This document shows positions 12,350 to 29,727 of a stretch of 64,000 nt of DNA, piece after piece (the stretch's first letter is position 1; each line of letters opens with the position of its first letter). The stretch is from NCBI RefSeq assembly GCF_046630445.1, contig NC_092335.1, forward strand, positions 5,995,501 through 6,059,500, read 5' to 3'. The translations under genes and the position numbers were made by a program. The notes below the pieces were generated by a model. The model did no database searches, was not told the origin of the DNA, and worked only from the letters and a program-made list of their open reading frames with translations. This DNA comes from Rutidosis leptorrhynchoides. Taxonomy: Eukaryota > Streptophyta > Magnoliopsida > Asterales > Asteraceae.

Positions 12350-14373
12350 ATGTTGAGAAGGATGATATCTAAGAATTACTCAAGAAAAACGGTAAATTTC
12401 TACACCTAAACACCATTTAATTCGAAATTAGGTGTTCTTGAGCTAATTTTTCCCCAATTTGATTTTGATGCTTTTTAGTGTAATTAGATTTAAATTGTTT
12501 ATGTATTATGCTTGTATAACCTAGATTGATGCTGTTTAACATGATTAGAAGCCTTAAACTTCAAATTTTGAATAATCTAGGGTTTGTGTTCTTGAGCAAT
12601 TTGGGGCTTTTTGATATAAACAGGTTATGGCCGATTTTTGTCATGAATTGTTGCTAAATTGAGTAGTGTAACATGTCTAGGTAGTTAAATGATCCAAACT
12701 TTGAGCCTAAACATGATTTTGAGAATTAAAGTGGACTTTTTCAAGTCCAAAATTCATGAACTTGATTTTTGAAAGATAATGCCATTTGAGACTTGTTTAT
12801 TTGCTAGTAATGATTATTTTGACATGTTATTTGAGTTGAATGCTTATGAACTTGGCAAAAATTTTCGTATATGCTTATTTGAAAAAGTGTAGATTTGATA
12901 AAAATGTGAAAATGAGCTTAAGTTTGATATAAATTGATAATGTCATTGTAATTATTTTGATTGATGATTTTGCTGACACTAATGCATATTTGGATGCACA
13001 AAATTTGTGTTTGATGTATTTTGCAGAATGAAAGGGGTGAATCTTCATCCCAAGCCCGCCATGCTCCTGCTGAGAATTTGGAACAACAGGAGGTAGATAA
13101 CTACTACAAGCAGGATGTACCTCATCCAGTCATGACCTTTTCCGATATGCATTTGGAAGAGTTGCACCCGAACCTGAGATTTGACAGACTTTGGATAGAT
13201 TATCCAAAATATCAACGGGGTTTGCATACTCTTCATTCCAAGGTTGTTGAGGTACCGAGGGTCATAGAATGGGGACCCTTAGAAGCTGTAGAATTGGCCG
13301 GGCCAATTAGGGAATTACTTGTACAGAGGTATGGTAATTCTTCTTTTAATGACTGGATATGTTTATTCACCATACGCAGACCTGTATATAAAGTATGGTG
13401 TGAAGAGTTGTTATGTAGTATAGAGTTGAATGATCGGGTAGCTAGTTTAACCGATCGTTCTTTTATTAGATTTTTGTTAGGCGGTTCGATGCGCCACATG
13501 TCTTTACTGGACATGGCTCAGGCTTTACGTATATATACGCCTGAGGAATTAGCGTCTGCCGATTGTAGAGGATTGATACTAAACGGTAGAAAGATAGATG
13601 AGAATTTTGATACACACGGTGTGTGGAGTCAAATGACAAGCCATCACCGTTTCAAAGGGGGAAACTACTCTTATTTGGATATAGATAGAGCCGAATTAAG
13701 AGTGATACATAGGTTTTTAGCTAATTCGATTACACAAAGGGGTAAGAACAAAGAAAAAGTAAATGAACAGGATTTGTTTTACCATATGTGTATTCGAGAC
13801 CCACACAGCGCTGTAAGTATACCATATTGTGTGGGTTATTATTTATCAGTTATGGTTCGGGGGATGCGTCCACATAGCATAATAGGAGGTGGTATTTTTA
13901 TTACTTTGATTGGTGAATATCTCGGTGTGGATATAAGTCAGGGGGGATTATTAGTAGAAGAGCCGGAACCCCGCGACACTATAGGTTTAAATGTATACCA
14001 TGGTGCGAAAGTTTTGAAGCGGCGAAATAACGCCGCAGTACGATACAATGGTAGACATCCACAGGTAGAGAGAAACCAGCAGCAAGGTAATGTAGGAGGG
14101 GGAAATGAGATGCAAGAAATGCATAGGTTTATAGCTTCTCAGGAATACGAAAATGCTAGACAGAGAGCATTTGAAGATTGGCAAGTTCATCAGAACCAGA
14201 TCATAGCGCATTGCCAACATATAGGTAGAAACTATATTCCTACACCGAAACCCGTCTTCCCTCCTTGGTCGATAGAGATGCAGCCACCATATCCTACGTA
14301 TGACCCTGCCGAAGCATTCTATAGCACTTATGGTTATGCGTGGAACCCCTATTGGTACCAATATCATCCTTAG
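12350..14373 (+). CDS. Env-position ORF of element A (Athila third ORF), probably spliced
   Basis: The long frame (about 449 codons, 13027-14373) has no ATG at its start and opens right at a good 3' splice site (TTTTGCAG, 13019-13026). A 14-codon ATG frame (12350-12391, MLRRMISKNYSRKT) ends at GTAAAT and is in phase with it, so a 635-bp intron (12392-13026) is likely. Spliced expression of the third ORF has been proposed for the Athila/Calypso lineage. The product is mostly hydrophilic with Trp-rich motifs (FNDWICLFTIRRPVYKVWCE) reminiscent of Athila ORF proteins. I see no signal peptide or clear transmembrane segment, so calling it an envelope protein is positional only. Confidence 0.6.
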
Positions 14374-16592
14374 TTTACTTATTATTTTTTATTATTTTGT
14401 AATTTGTAATTATTGATACATTTAATATTTTTGTTAATATTGTAATCATTTTTATAATTATCTAACTTTTATTCTTAGATTTTAATAATTTTTGAATGTG
14501 GGGTAATATACCAAACTTCAAAAATATGTATATATGTTTGCAGTTTATCTTATGTACACAACAGGGTAAAACAATGCATTTTCAAAGACTGGCATTAAGT
14601 TCAGCAAAAGCAACTAATTTTGACGACAAGATGCAAAATACATGTGAAATAACAACAAGACAGAATGAACAAATGATGTGCACCATTTATCATTCAGCAA
14701 ACAAACGCCAATATATTTGGAAACTTTGGTAAAAATTTAATCATTTTCACACAAATCACCCTCAATAATTTAAATTGTTACTGATTTCTTGCAAATGAGG
14801 GCATTGCAAGATCTTAAGTGTGGGAAGGGATTAAATTCTTTCGGATTTTAAAAATTTTTTACTTTATACACTTGGTTACCATTAAAAATACTAGTAAAGC
14901 AGTAGTTGTATTAGAATCTAGTGCTCTCTGATAAAAAAGAACAGCCCTAGTCTTATATACTGACTACCCAATTCTAGTAAAAATTTTCAATTAAATGAAT
15001 TCAAATCATGTTTATACATATTTATGAACGATAAAACTAGGTTACCATTAAAAATACTAGTAAAGCAGTAGTTGTATTAGAATCTAGTGCTCTCTGATAA
15101 AAAAGAACAGCCCTAGTCTTATATATTGACTACCCAATTCTAGTAAAATTTTTCAATTAAATGAATTCAAATCATGTTTATACATATTTATGAACGATAA
15201 AACTAGGTTTTAACACCGAAATTATTGTTACCTCGGAAAGGACATAAATTGAGAAACAAACTAAAATGTTAAAATTCATTTAAAATGGAATAGAGGACGA
15301 TAAAAAGAAAAATAAAAAGCCAAGTGTGGGAAAATTTACCAAGTTATTTTAAACATATGCCACATATATTTGTAACAAATAACTGAAAATACTTTTGCTT
15401 TGGACTAAACTAAACTGTTTTACCCAATGAAAGAAAAGAAGAGATGGATCTACACGATGAATCAATTCCATCATTAAAAGGAAGTAAAGTCTTCCGAAAA
15501 AGACACGCGCTTCTTGATTTAGGTCATGAAGTTGTCGTCCAGACCAGCTGTAGGTTGACGAAAAATCTAGAAAAGTCATCACTAAAATCAGCAGGAAATC
15601 CACGGACCTCAGCATTAAACAGGGTCGCCAAGTGGTCAGATTTATCCTAACCATGAGAAGGATTTATCTCGTACAATGAGGAGGCACCGTGCAAATTAGC
15701 TGGATAAGACTAATGAATCAGATCCCCAGAAAGGATAATCTCCTTAAAGATTAAAAATCAGCTTTTAAGCCTGATATTACTCAATCCTTGAGATTGACCT
15801 TAAAGATTGAGAATTCAAACTCATGGAATTCGATGATATCTAAACTCGAGCTTAAACGAGAAAATATTTTGATCAAAATTACAAACCGATTTGTTTTCTG
15901 AAAACCCTATTTTCAATGCGTTCATTACCATTGAACGTAAAATCCTAGGAATTCACCTAGAATTCATTAGGTCACCTGAACTAAATCGGGTGTCAACCGT
16001 AAGAACGGTGGTTGCATAACATGGTCAAAGACAGGACCTTGTGTCAAACCGACAAATTATAAGGGTGAGCTTTACTATTGCTCCTACCAAGGATAGTAAT
16101 TGCGTCCGACACGTTATAGACCATAATCAAAAGCATGTCACGGGACATTGCCTTAAACAGTTGCTTGTTCAACGCTTTCCTTTACAACCGGACGGTAGTT
16201 TGCCGAAAGGTAATATACGGGACAAGTAAACTGGACGTGTTGCTTTCCAAATACAAGGTTAGCAAGTGGGTGACACAAAACCGCAAGTTTTGAGCTAAAA
16301 TTTTCAAATCTGAAACCCACCAAACCCACAAAAATATTTTGCAAAAACCGGTAAAGGGTTATTCCGGAAAACTAATCTAGGGTAAAAACTAGATTTCAAA
16401 AGATCAAATGTTTTCATAAAGATCCAATTTCCTTAATGGATCTAAATTTTTATAGTCATGTGGGACTGTAAACCATATCGTTACTACCATTGTTTATACC
16501 GCCGTATAGAAATCACTGATGTACAAAGTGTGAAGAATAAAGAAGTGATTCTAGTATTTCAAGACGATATTGCTTGAGGACAAGCAACGCTC
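14374..16592 (+). other. Non-coding 3' region of element A
   Basis: Apart from the 166-bp duplication I see no convincing gene here. Short frames lack any motif. This is the usual long untranslated stretch of an Athila element before its purine tract. Confidence 0.6.
14874..15205 (+). repeat. Tandem duplication, two copies of 166 bp, in element A
   Basis: GGTTACCATTAAAAATACTA starts at 14874 and again at 15040. The two units are nearly identical, differing at a couple of bases. They lie in the non-coding stretch between the env-position ORF and the 3' LTR. Confidence 0.85.
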
Positions 16593-16607
16593 AAGTGTGG
16601 GAATATT
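16593..16607 (+). other. Element A polypurine-type tract
   Basis: AAGTGTGGGAATATT abuts the 3' LTR start at 16608 and follows GAGGACAAGCAACGCTCAAG. The latter is a sequence style commonly seen just before the 3' LTR of plant Ty3/gypsy elements. Confidence 0.55.
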
Positions 16608-18584
16608 TGATAATGCTAAAAACGAACATATATTTCATAGCATTATTCCTCAAGAAAGACAAGCTTTTAGTTGCAATTGTTCTATTTACAAGTGATATTC
16701 GTTTAAATAATAAAAGGTGAAGACAAAAGACAGATTCGACGAATTGAAGACGCAAACGACCAAAAAGCTCAAAAGAACAAAAGACAATCAAAAAGGTTCC
16801 AATTATTGATAAGAAACGTCTCGAAATTACAAAAGTACAAGATTCAAAACGCAAAGTACAAAATATTAAATTATACGCGAGGACGTTCGAAAATCCGGAA
16901 CCGGGACCAGAGTCAACTCTTAACGCTCGACGCAACGGACTAAAAATTACAAGTTAACTATGTATATAAATATAATATAATATATAATTAATTATATTAA
17001 TTATATATATATTATATATATATATTAAAAACCGTCGGCAGCAAGAAACTCCAAGGGTGTGAGCTGTAAATACATCTCCGCGACTCGCGGAGTTTTAAGG
17101 GCATTTTGCCGCGAGTCGCGGAGCCCCAAATTTCACTTCTGGCTATAAAGCAAACCGAATTCTGATCAAATTTCATATCTTATTTCTCAATCTCTCTCTC
17201 AATATATACGTAATATATATATAATTTATATTTTAATTTTAATTTTAATTTTAAATCCTAATAATAAGGGTATGTTAGCGAATGTTGTAAGGGTGTAAGT
17301 CGAAATTCTGTCCGTGTAACGCTACGCTATTTTTAATCATTGTAAGTTATGTTCAACCTTTTTATATTAATGTCTCGTAGCTAAGTTATTATTATGCTTA
17401 TTTAAAACGAAGTAATCATGATGTTGGGCTAATTACTAAAATTGGGTAATTGGGCTTTGTACCATAATTGGGGTTTGGACAAAAGAACGACACTTGTGGA
17501 AATTAGACTATGGGCTATTAATGAGCTTTATATTTGTTTAACTAAATGAAAGTTTGTTAATGTTAATATAAAGAATTACAATTGGGCGTCAATATAAATT
17601 ACCATATACACTCGATCGGACACGATGGGCGGGGTATTTATATGTACGAATAATCGTTCATTTAACCGGACACGGGAATGGATTAATAGCCACTAGAATA
17701 ATTAAAACAGGGGTGAAATTACATTCAAGGGTAATTGGTGTAATTGTTAACAAAGTAGTAAAACCTTGGTTTACACGCAGTCGATAACCTGGTGTATTCA
17801 TTAAACAAAGTATTAAAACCTTGTTACAATTCGAATCCCCAATTAGTTGGAATATTTATCTTCGGGTATAATAATAATTTGACAAGGACACTTGCAATTT
17901 ATATTTATGACTGATGGACTGTTATGGACAAAAACCAGACGGACATATTAAATAATCCAGGACAAAGGACAATTAACCCATGGGCATAAAACTAAAATCA
18001 ACACGTCAAACATCATGATTACGGAAGTTTAAATAAGCATAATTCTTTTATTTCATATTTAATTTCCTTTATTTTATATTTAATTGCACTTCTAATTATC
18101 GCACTTTTATTTATTGTTATTTAATCGCACTTTTAATTATCGTACTTTTTAATTATCGCAATTTTATTATTCGCAATTTCATTATTGTTATTTACTTTAA
18201 GCTTTAATTTAAGTCTTGTATTTATTTTATATTTTACATTAGGTTTTAACTGCGACTAAAATCTTAAAATCGACAAACCGGTCATTAAACGGTAAAAACC
18301 CCCCTTTATAATAATAATATTACCTATATATATATATATTTGTATTTTTATAAAAGTAAACTAATATAGCGTTGAGCTTTGTTTAAAGATTTCCCTGTGG
18401 AACGAACCGGACTTACTAAAAACTACACTACTGTACGATTAGGTACACTGCCTATAGTGTTGTAGCAAGGTTTAAGTATATCCATTCTATAAATAAATAA
18501 ATATCTTGTGTAAAATTGTATCGTATTTAATAGTGTTTTCTGCTAAAATTTAATAGTATTTTATACCCCTCTGCTTTGACATCA
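16608..18584 (+). mobile_element. Element A 3' LTR
   Basis: This is the partner of 1738-3716, ending TTTGACATCA at 18584. It is followed by the target duplication ACATC (18585-18589) and the resumed LTR of element B. Confidence 0.93.
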
Positions 18585-18589
18585 ACATC

Positions 18590-20633
<2,044 letters not shown>

Positions 20634-23600
20634 GTACCTACCCGTTAAAGAAATTTCGTCCCCGAAATTTGATAGAGGTCGTTATGGCTAACAATGAGAA
20701 TGTTATTATGACGATTATGAAGTTTTATCATGTCTAAGAAGTATGGATAAAATAATTCGATTACTCAAAGCGTATGAGGGAAGTTATCGTAAATGAAGGA
20801 AATAAGATTATAGTGATTCGTCATATCTTTTGACGTCATCACAATTGATCTCCGAATTTAAAGAAAATCTTTGTAATCTATGTTGGATTTGATGCTTCGG
20901 TGATTAAGGAGATTATGATTCTCTTCGAATTAATACGATAATCCATCTTGATTTCTCTGGCGGGTATTTCACTATAAATCCACCTCCTTCGTTTCCTTAC
21001 AACTCACACCTTCTATTCTTTCTCCCTCAACTCATATTTTAAAGTATTTATCAATATGCTTCATCCAGTACTGATTCTCGATATACTCCTCACTTTCATA
21101 TCTGTCATTCTTCTTTTTCATCTGCCTCCAGAAGAATCTATTTACTTCTACTATATTCTCGGTTTTATAGTGTTTTTAGTTCTTCCGTGTCTTTATATTG
21201 CTATATGCATCGATATATACGGTTTATAATTTTTGGGTGGTTGTTGGGTTTTATATCTTCCCTTATATTTCAAAGCCCCTGCTTTTGTCTTCTATAATCA
21301 TTGACATCCAAGTTAATGCTCCCTTCTATTTGCTGCGATTTATACTCCAATTTCTATTTTGGAGTTTTGTCCTTTCGTTTCTTCTTCTTGCGATTAAGCA
21401 ACGTTTGTAATGGTCCAGTATTCGCAGATATGAATTTTAGAATGAACATTGTTAATGTTCTAAGAAGGAAATGGTAATGGCACGATCTTGATTTGTTAAT
21501 TTACCAGAATACCCTGAAAGAAAAAAAAAACCGAATCATCAAGAAAATATTTTCTTGATATTTTTAGAGATTAAATAGAATACAAGAGTCGTGTAACATG
21601 GAACATGATGACGGTATGGTCTGTGAATCGTCATGTCTCATTAGAAACTCAGCATGACTTACTGTAATATAATCACGTTGATCAAGTGTCATTATATTAT
21701 ACTAACTCATGCTTCAGTTCCCAACACTACTTCAAAACATTCATAATTTAAACTCGAAAGTTTATAGAATATAGAAACTAATAGTTTCTTATATGATGTA
21801 ACACTGATAGCGCAAAGAGATAAATGACTTCAGATAAGATTAGTTGTGAAAATATCTTCAGAAATATCGCGGATATTTATAATGAAAGATATGATAATAT
21901 CTTAGAATTTCTAATATTGATGGATGATGATGAAGATTTGTCTGTAAAGGTTTAGAATAAAGAGTAAGGTATTCGTTAATGACTTTAGCAGGCACTGAAT
22001 CATTTGGATTCTTTGAAGGCAGATTTAGTCTTTGTGATTTGTCCACAGCCTCCTTCATAGTCTGTTCAATCCGTTTTCCAGTTCCAAACCTTCTCTTTTT
22101 CTCAGCTTTACCACTTTACTATTCTTTGTCATCAAATTTTTTACTGTTAAGATCGTTTACAGTTTTTGATGCTTCGTCAGCATTTCAAGAACTAGTTTGC
22201 AGTTCAAAATATTTTTCAGAACTTCACATTCAAAGTATGTAAGTCCAGAAGATAGACGTTTTACGTACACATATAACTGTTGGCGTAGACATGCTGTGAG
22301 ATTTCAAAATACTGGTTACTGATTTCCGATGATTCGTATGACAATTCTCGTTACAAGATGCGAATGAGTAAATGATGTGATTTCAATAAATATAATGATT
22401 TTTTGAAAAGTCAAAGATAATTGAAGTTGTTGGTAAGTTTATTGCTAAGGTGGCGAGATATGAAAGGTTCCCCAGTAACGATGATGAAAGGGCAACGTAT
22501 CTATCGAGGTTATAATAAGACTAGTCCGACTGAAAAGTTGAAGTTGACTTGCTGGAGCTGTGACAAAACTGGCTACTTTGAAAAGGAATTGAAAAGTCAT
22601 TTTAGCTAATAAATGCCAAAGGGTCTGACACGGATACGCGTCGAATTATGACTTTGGATTCGAGAGCTTTTTAGGTACATAACTGTGGGTAATATGTGGT
22701 TGGATCATCATCTCGATTGTTCATTGTTTGAAGTGTCTTCGAAAACTTCGGAGAGTTTGAACACAGTTTGTAATCGTTAATATACATATGATGTTCTAAC
22801 ACAGTTTTGAAGCCAAAGTATAGCTTTGAAAGATGTAGGAATCTAAGAGTGATGTCTTCTGTTAAATCATGACTTGGATTTTGATTTGTCAAAATCAGAA
22901 TGCGTAATCAAATTTGGATGAGAATGGTTGTTTTGATTTCTATAAAAGAATGTATATTGTTGTGAGATTAGGGAGTATAGTTGATGATTTGCTTAATCAG
23001 ATTCGAAAAATGTAACATATTAATTGTGAATTTATATATCTCTCGGGTATTACCTACCCGTTAAAAAAAATTTCACAATTAATATTTTGTACAACAGAAT
23101 TTTATTACAGTCTTTATGAAAATATATATGTGCATATTTTCTTCAGATGTAACATAGATTTAATGAGTTAATATTAAATTAAACTCATTTGATTTACGGT
23201 TGAAACTAGAACTGAATAATCCCTAAAGACTTTAGAAATTACATAACTTTTACGGAGTATTTATTCAATAAAATTGAAATTATGAATTAATACTTCGTTA
23301 TTTGTTGGTGTTTGTAACCCTTGCACCATATTCTCTAAAGCCACTACTCGAGCGCGAAGCTCGTGGACTTCTTCTATTATATCGGGGTGATTGTCGGTTC
23401 GGACGAGCGGATAAATAAAATCTAGAATTTAATGTAGTATATAATCGTGACGAGATACTCTGAAAATGAGAGAGAAAATGGTGTTTCAGACCGGTTCGCT
23501 GGTAAGTGCTTCAGGTTCATCGCCAAGAGGGCAATGTGGTGGATGGAAGGGATCACCTTCTTCTTGTCTCCAATTACTGAGGAGGCTACGAACCTATCCC

Positions 23601-24100
23601 CAATTCATTCATAATAGATGATGGCTAATTGGTTGATCCATTCCGGTCACACTGCTTTCGGAGCTTGAGTGGGATTCCATATCGGAATTCGAGGGACTTG
23701 AACTAATGACGAATTCCATTTTGTTCGATTGAATAAAGAATTTTTCGATATGAAATGATTTTTCGGCTATCGGGTGGTATTCTAATTACATAGAATATCT
23801 ATATATATAGCGCAAAAGATTTCGTAGATTACGGAGGAAATTACGGGATATGTCAGGCAAAGTTTACAGTAACAGATACGCTAAGATATGAATTTTGTCT
23901 ATACACTATTCATGCAATCAATGCAGTAAGACGTGTCTAGACTAAGAATGATAAGCAGGAAATTTCCGACAAAAATGATAAGCAAAACTTTTGACATGCA
24001 GACACGGTCGAAGTCCAGGCTCATTAATGCATCCTAACGACTATCAGTCAGACACACTAATGCAGACCTGGTTCGCTAAGACCACCGCTCTGATACCAAC
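20634..24100 (-). mobile_element. Element B internal region (short, broken)
   Basis: This is about 3.5 kb between the LTRs. On the minus strand it starts with a tRNA-Met-type primer site (TTGGTATCAGAGCGGTGG, about 24082-24100). Remnants of a gag-region ORF lie near 23.3-23.7 kb, with a Ser-rich N-terminus and a HELRARVVALE-like tail resembling the element C ORF. A polypurine-type tract (TTTCGGGGACGAAATTTC, about 20653-20670) lies close to the 3' LTR. No protease, reverse transcriptase or integrase can be seen. The coding part is broken in several places. A second tract-like sequence at about 23052-23075 is unexplained. Confidence 0.75.
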
Positions 24101-26373
<2,273 letters not shown>

Positions 26374-26378
26374 TACAC

Positions 26379-29316
26379 CAACAGTATGCTTCTACGAATA
26401 GCAAGCATGAATAAATGTATGTGACCCTTAGGTCGTTACAAACATAGTTTCAAATGTATTAAAGTTTGAATGCAAGATAAACAGTTCATGCGGTGATAAC
26501 ACTAGAGCAGCGGGTGTCTACGGCAAGACTAGCACGACAGCGGAAGCAAATAACCTTAAGCACTTGAGAAAAACATGCTTAAAAATGTCAACACAAAGGT
26601 TGGTGAGCTATAGTTTAAGTATAACAGTATGTAAGGTAGGCCACGAGATTTCAGTGCTACAAAGAGCGTTTCAAAACAGTATGATAAAGTATATGTTAAC
26701 CGTGGGCACTTGGTAACTAACTTAACGTTTATACCCCCTGAAAGTACACTTGGCAAGTGCGTATGTCTATGAAGTATTAAACACTCGTTAAATGCTAGCG
26801 CGACTAGCCCGAGTGGGGATGTCAAACCCTATGGATCCATATCTAAGATTCGCGTTCACCGGTTCAAAAACCAATGACTAAACGTTACCGAGCTAAAGGG
26901 AATGTTTCTTCCGTTGTATAACCCACACATATATAAGTTTAAGTACTCATGCCTAGTATGTAAAACATAAAATCCGCATGTATTCTTAGTTCCCAAAATA
27001 AGTTAAAGTAAAAAGGGAATGCTATAACTCACAATGATAAAGTAGCGGTAAAGTATGACTCGGAAAGTAAGCAAGTAATGAAGGTTGTCCAAACGGGTCC
27101 TCTACCTAAGTCAAATAGTACTAAGTCAGTAAATCGTCCGAATAGGTTTAAAAGTATGTAAATAAGGTCTTAAGGGTCATCATCATTCATCATCAAACAA
27201 AAGGCGTAAAGTAAGTTTCGTTTATGAAAGTAGTTTAAAACAAAGGCTGACTTCGGTCAGTCACCACGACCTCTACCCTTACTGAATTAACTTGAGACCA
27301 GTGGCCATGGCTCCGTATATGAGTCCTTTAAGTGTGGTAAAATTTACAGAAGCAAACTCGTCTTCGTTTGACCGTGGCGACGGTCTAAGTGCGAGTAGGT
27401 CAGAAATTTCTGCACAACGTTAAAGGACATAGTGACGATCGGAGGGCCATAAATCCTAAACCGTAACTCGGATTAAGACGAGTCCTATATGAAAAGTTAT
27501 CTAATCGAACAGAGCTATTTGAAAATCATAATTACAACAGCCAAGTCTACTGGTATGTTACAGAAACCAGAAAATAGTAGGCAGGAGACAGAAAGCAGAA
27601 AAATAGTGGGTTCCGGTGGTCTTGGTGCTTGATGCTTATCACGGTTCTCATCCTTGATGCATATAGCTTCAAGTATACAACTCGTTGATGTGTTTGCATC
27701 ATTTTCACCAAGGTTTGACCATCATAACCCAAGTGTAAGTCTAAGACATGAAGCACAACTCACTTAAGTGTTGCAAGTGTTTTGATGAACCAAAGTTACA
27801 TCAAAGTCTTAGATTCAACACATACATGAAATGTAAAAGTAATATTAAGAAATTTTTGACTATTATGACACAAGTGTAGGTCTAAGACATGTAGCACAAC
27901 TCACTTAAGAGTTGTATGAAGTTTGATGAACCAAAGTTACATCAAAGTCTTAGATCTAACACATACATGAACTTTAAAACTAATAATAAGTTACAAACTT
28001 GAAAGTGAACTTATGAAATCAAGATCTTAAGTTGTAGAACATAGTTCTTAGTTTGATCTTGAAGATCCAAGACTCAAAAGTCTAGATCTATCATAAGTGT
28101 ACAAAGTTATAATTAAAAAGTTTCATTTACATGTTCTTGAACTAGTAAAGTTAACTTTTTAGTTCAAGATAAATGAGATCAAGACTAACTTGTAGTACTT
28201 GACCAACAACAACCAAAATCACAAAATTAAAGTGCAAGTAAATGAAGTAGTAAACTAAATATACAAGTAAATGATTCATGGTGGTTCATACTTTAAAGAT
28301 TCAAACCAAAGTTTGATCTTTAAGAAAGTAAACTTTAAAGTTTACTAACATGAATTACAAGTATGCTTTCCAACACATGAACTTACAATCTTTTAAGAAA
28401 TTAAATGTAGAATCATAACTAGTAAGTTAAGTTCTTGTGTGTTCTTGTTAATACAAGATAATATGGAGAATCAAACTAAAGAGTTTGATTCTTGTAACGT
28501 GTAAGTAAGTAACAACAACAACTAGTAAATAACAACAACAAAACAAGTAACAATAATCAAAGACAAGTGTTTTAAACAATTGAATGATGATGATGTAGGG
28601 TGATTATGCCACGGTTTTAAGGGAAGAAGAAGAGAAGAAAAAGTCTCATGGTACTTACAAGATAGAGAGTAAAATGAGAGAAAAGTTTGAGAGGTAATTT
28701 GCAAGTAAAGTGTGTGTGATGAATGAAGGATACAAGTTGATATGGTAACAAAATTTGAAGCAAAAAGCACCCTCCAAGGCCTAGGAGGCCGACTGTTTTG
28801 GAGTGGGGGAGGGGGAAGAAAAATGTTCACTAGTCCATGCATGGTAAAGTCTTCAAAAGTTGGATATTGGATGGGTTTACATGGGGATTGTAAGGTAACT
28901 AGATTCCATGTGCTTAAACTAACTAGTTACTCTTGAAAGTAATACTTACATGTAATGTTGGGCTAGTTAAGTCCATATAGGAAGTAGGGTGGGCTTATAA
29001 GCCCAAAGTCATGAGTCCATTACACTAGTCAAGCCCAAGTTCAAGTATTTAACAAATAAATCCAATTAAAGCCCAAGTAACTAACTAATAACCTTAGTTA
29101 ATTAAAATGATTAATAAAATCAATCATGAATGTAAATAATACTTGAAAATATTATTCGTGTAAGTTTCGGGTGTCACAAAGACGTTTCGGGCAATTAAAG
29201 TCAAGTACGTTTAGTCATGGCAACATGTAAATGTAATAACATACATTCGTTTAATCACACGTATTAATAATAATAATTATTAATAAATAAACGTTGGAAA
29301 ATCCAGGGTCGTTACA
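26379..29316 (-). mobile_element. Element C 5' LTR, main part (2.9 kb)
   Basis: This resumes after the TACAC duplication and ends at GGGTCGTTACA (29316). Its first ~650 bp on the plus strand are diverged relatives of the element B LTR (for example AAAGGTTGGTGAG, and a Lys-rich to GGATGTCAAACCC stretch), showing common descent of LTR cores. It also contains an imperfect tandem repeat at about 27720-27980. Short frames here carry no motif and I do not call genes. Confidence 0.72.
27720..27985 (+). repeat. Imperfect tandem repeat, two units of about 130-140 bp
   Basis: GATGAACCAAAGTTACATCA, preceded by TCTAAGACATG and CACAACTCACTTAAG, occurs twice. The copies are diverged and lie inside LTR C. 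Confidence 0.7.
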
Positions 29317-29367
29317 TGTCGCATACAGCGTACAAGGTACACGCATTCGCATGCTATCGAGTGCTCG

Positions 29368-29463
29368 CATACGGATGGAATGCGCATGCGGGTTGCGGTA
29401 TCATTAACCTTCTGCGCCTTGTTCTAATGACACCGCAACCCGCATGCGCATTCCATCCGTATG
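29368..29463. repeat. Long GC-rich hairpin: 38-bp arms, 20-nt loop
   Basis: The left arm 29368-29405 and right arm 29426-29463 are complementary with one mismatch. They include CGGATGGAATGCGCATGCGG and its complement. An outer ATGCTATC/GATAGCAT pair extends the stem past a short bulge. The segment lies right at the edge of LTR C (29316) in otherwise AT-rich DNA. It may be a small foldback element or a hairpin RNA source, and no target duplication was found. Confidence 0.8.
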
Positions 29464-29727
29464 ATAGCATGAGACATTAACGAAATACGCGATTTAGTGA
29501 AAAAATTGATTTTTAATTAATAACATTATTGAATAGTGTAATTTTTTTAGTGACACCATTGAAATAAGTCATTAAATAGAATTTTTTTTCGATTTCTAAC
29601 TAGTAACATCAATGAGTATCATTTTTAGATCCGCCACTATGTGTTATAAAAGCAAAAGTTCACAAAACCTTTATATTTTATTCATTTTCAATAACACTTT
29701 AAACAATGTTCACAAACTCTATCTTCA
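29464..29727. other. Intergenic, no gene seen
   Basis: This is AT-rich sequence between the hairpin and the LINE fragment. I see no frame, RNA gene or repeat structure that I can support. Confidence 0.5.

Larger units (their letters stand above)
1738..18584 (+). mobile_element. LTR retrotransposon A, Athila lineage of Ty3/gypsy, nearly whole (16.8 kb)
   Basis: The element is complete-ended, with LTRs 1738-3716 and 16608-18584, a primer site at 3725, an undisturbed gag-pol frame, two further ORFs downstream of pol, and a purine-rich tract before the 3' LTR. It is flanked by the 5-bp duplication ACATC. The LTRs are 1979 and 1977 bp and differ by about six substitutions and a 2-bp change in an AT run. 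At about 1.3e-8 per site per year that is roughly 0.1 million years, so it is a recent arrival. The large size, the tRNA-Asp-type primer site, the absence of a chromodomain and an extra ORF after pol place it in Athila. It looks whole, and I saw no break in gag-pol. Confidence 0.93.

Noticed and set aside
13021-14373. Env-position ORF as a proven envelope glycoprotein
   Set aside because: I see no signal peptide, transmembrane segment or glycoprotein hallmark. Only its position after pol suggests env.
22421-22609. Zinc-knuckle-like CWSCDKTGYFEKE on the plus strand of element B
   Set aside because: The motif lacks the His and last Cys and is antisense to the element, so it is probably chance or too decayed to call.
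28522-28842. 106-codon minus-strand frame with Pro-rich start
   Set aside because: It lies inside LTR C, with no domain, and is flanked by LTR sequence on both sides.
29160-29178. Another LTR end (GTGTCACA) within LTR C, implying a fourth nested element
   Set aside because: No matching start or 5-bp duplication could be found nearby.
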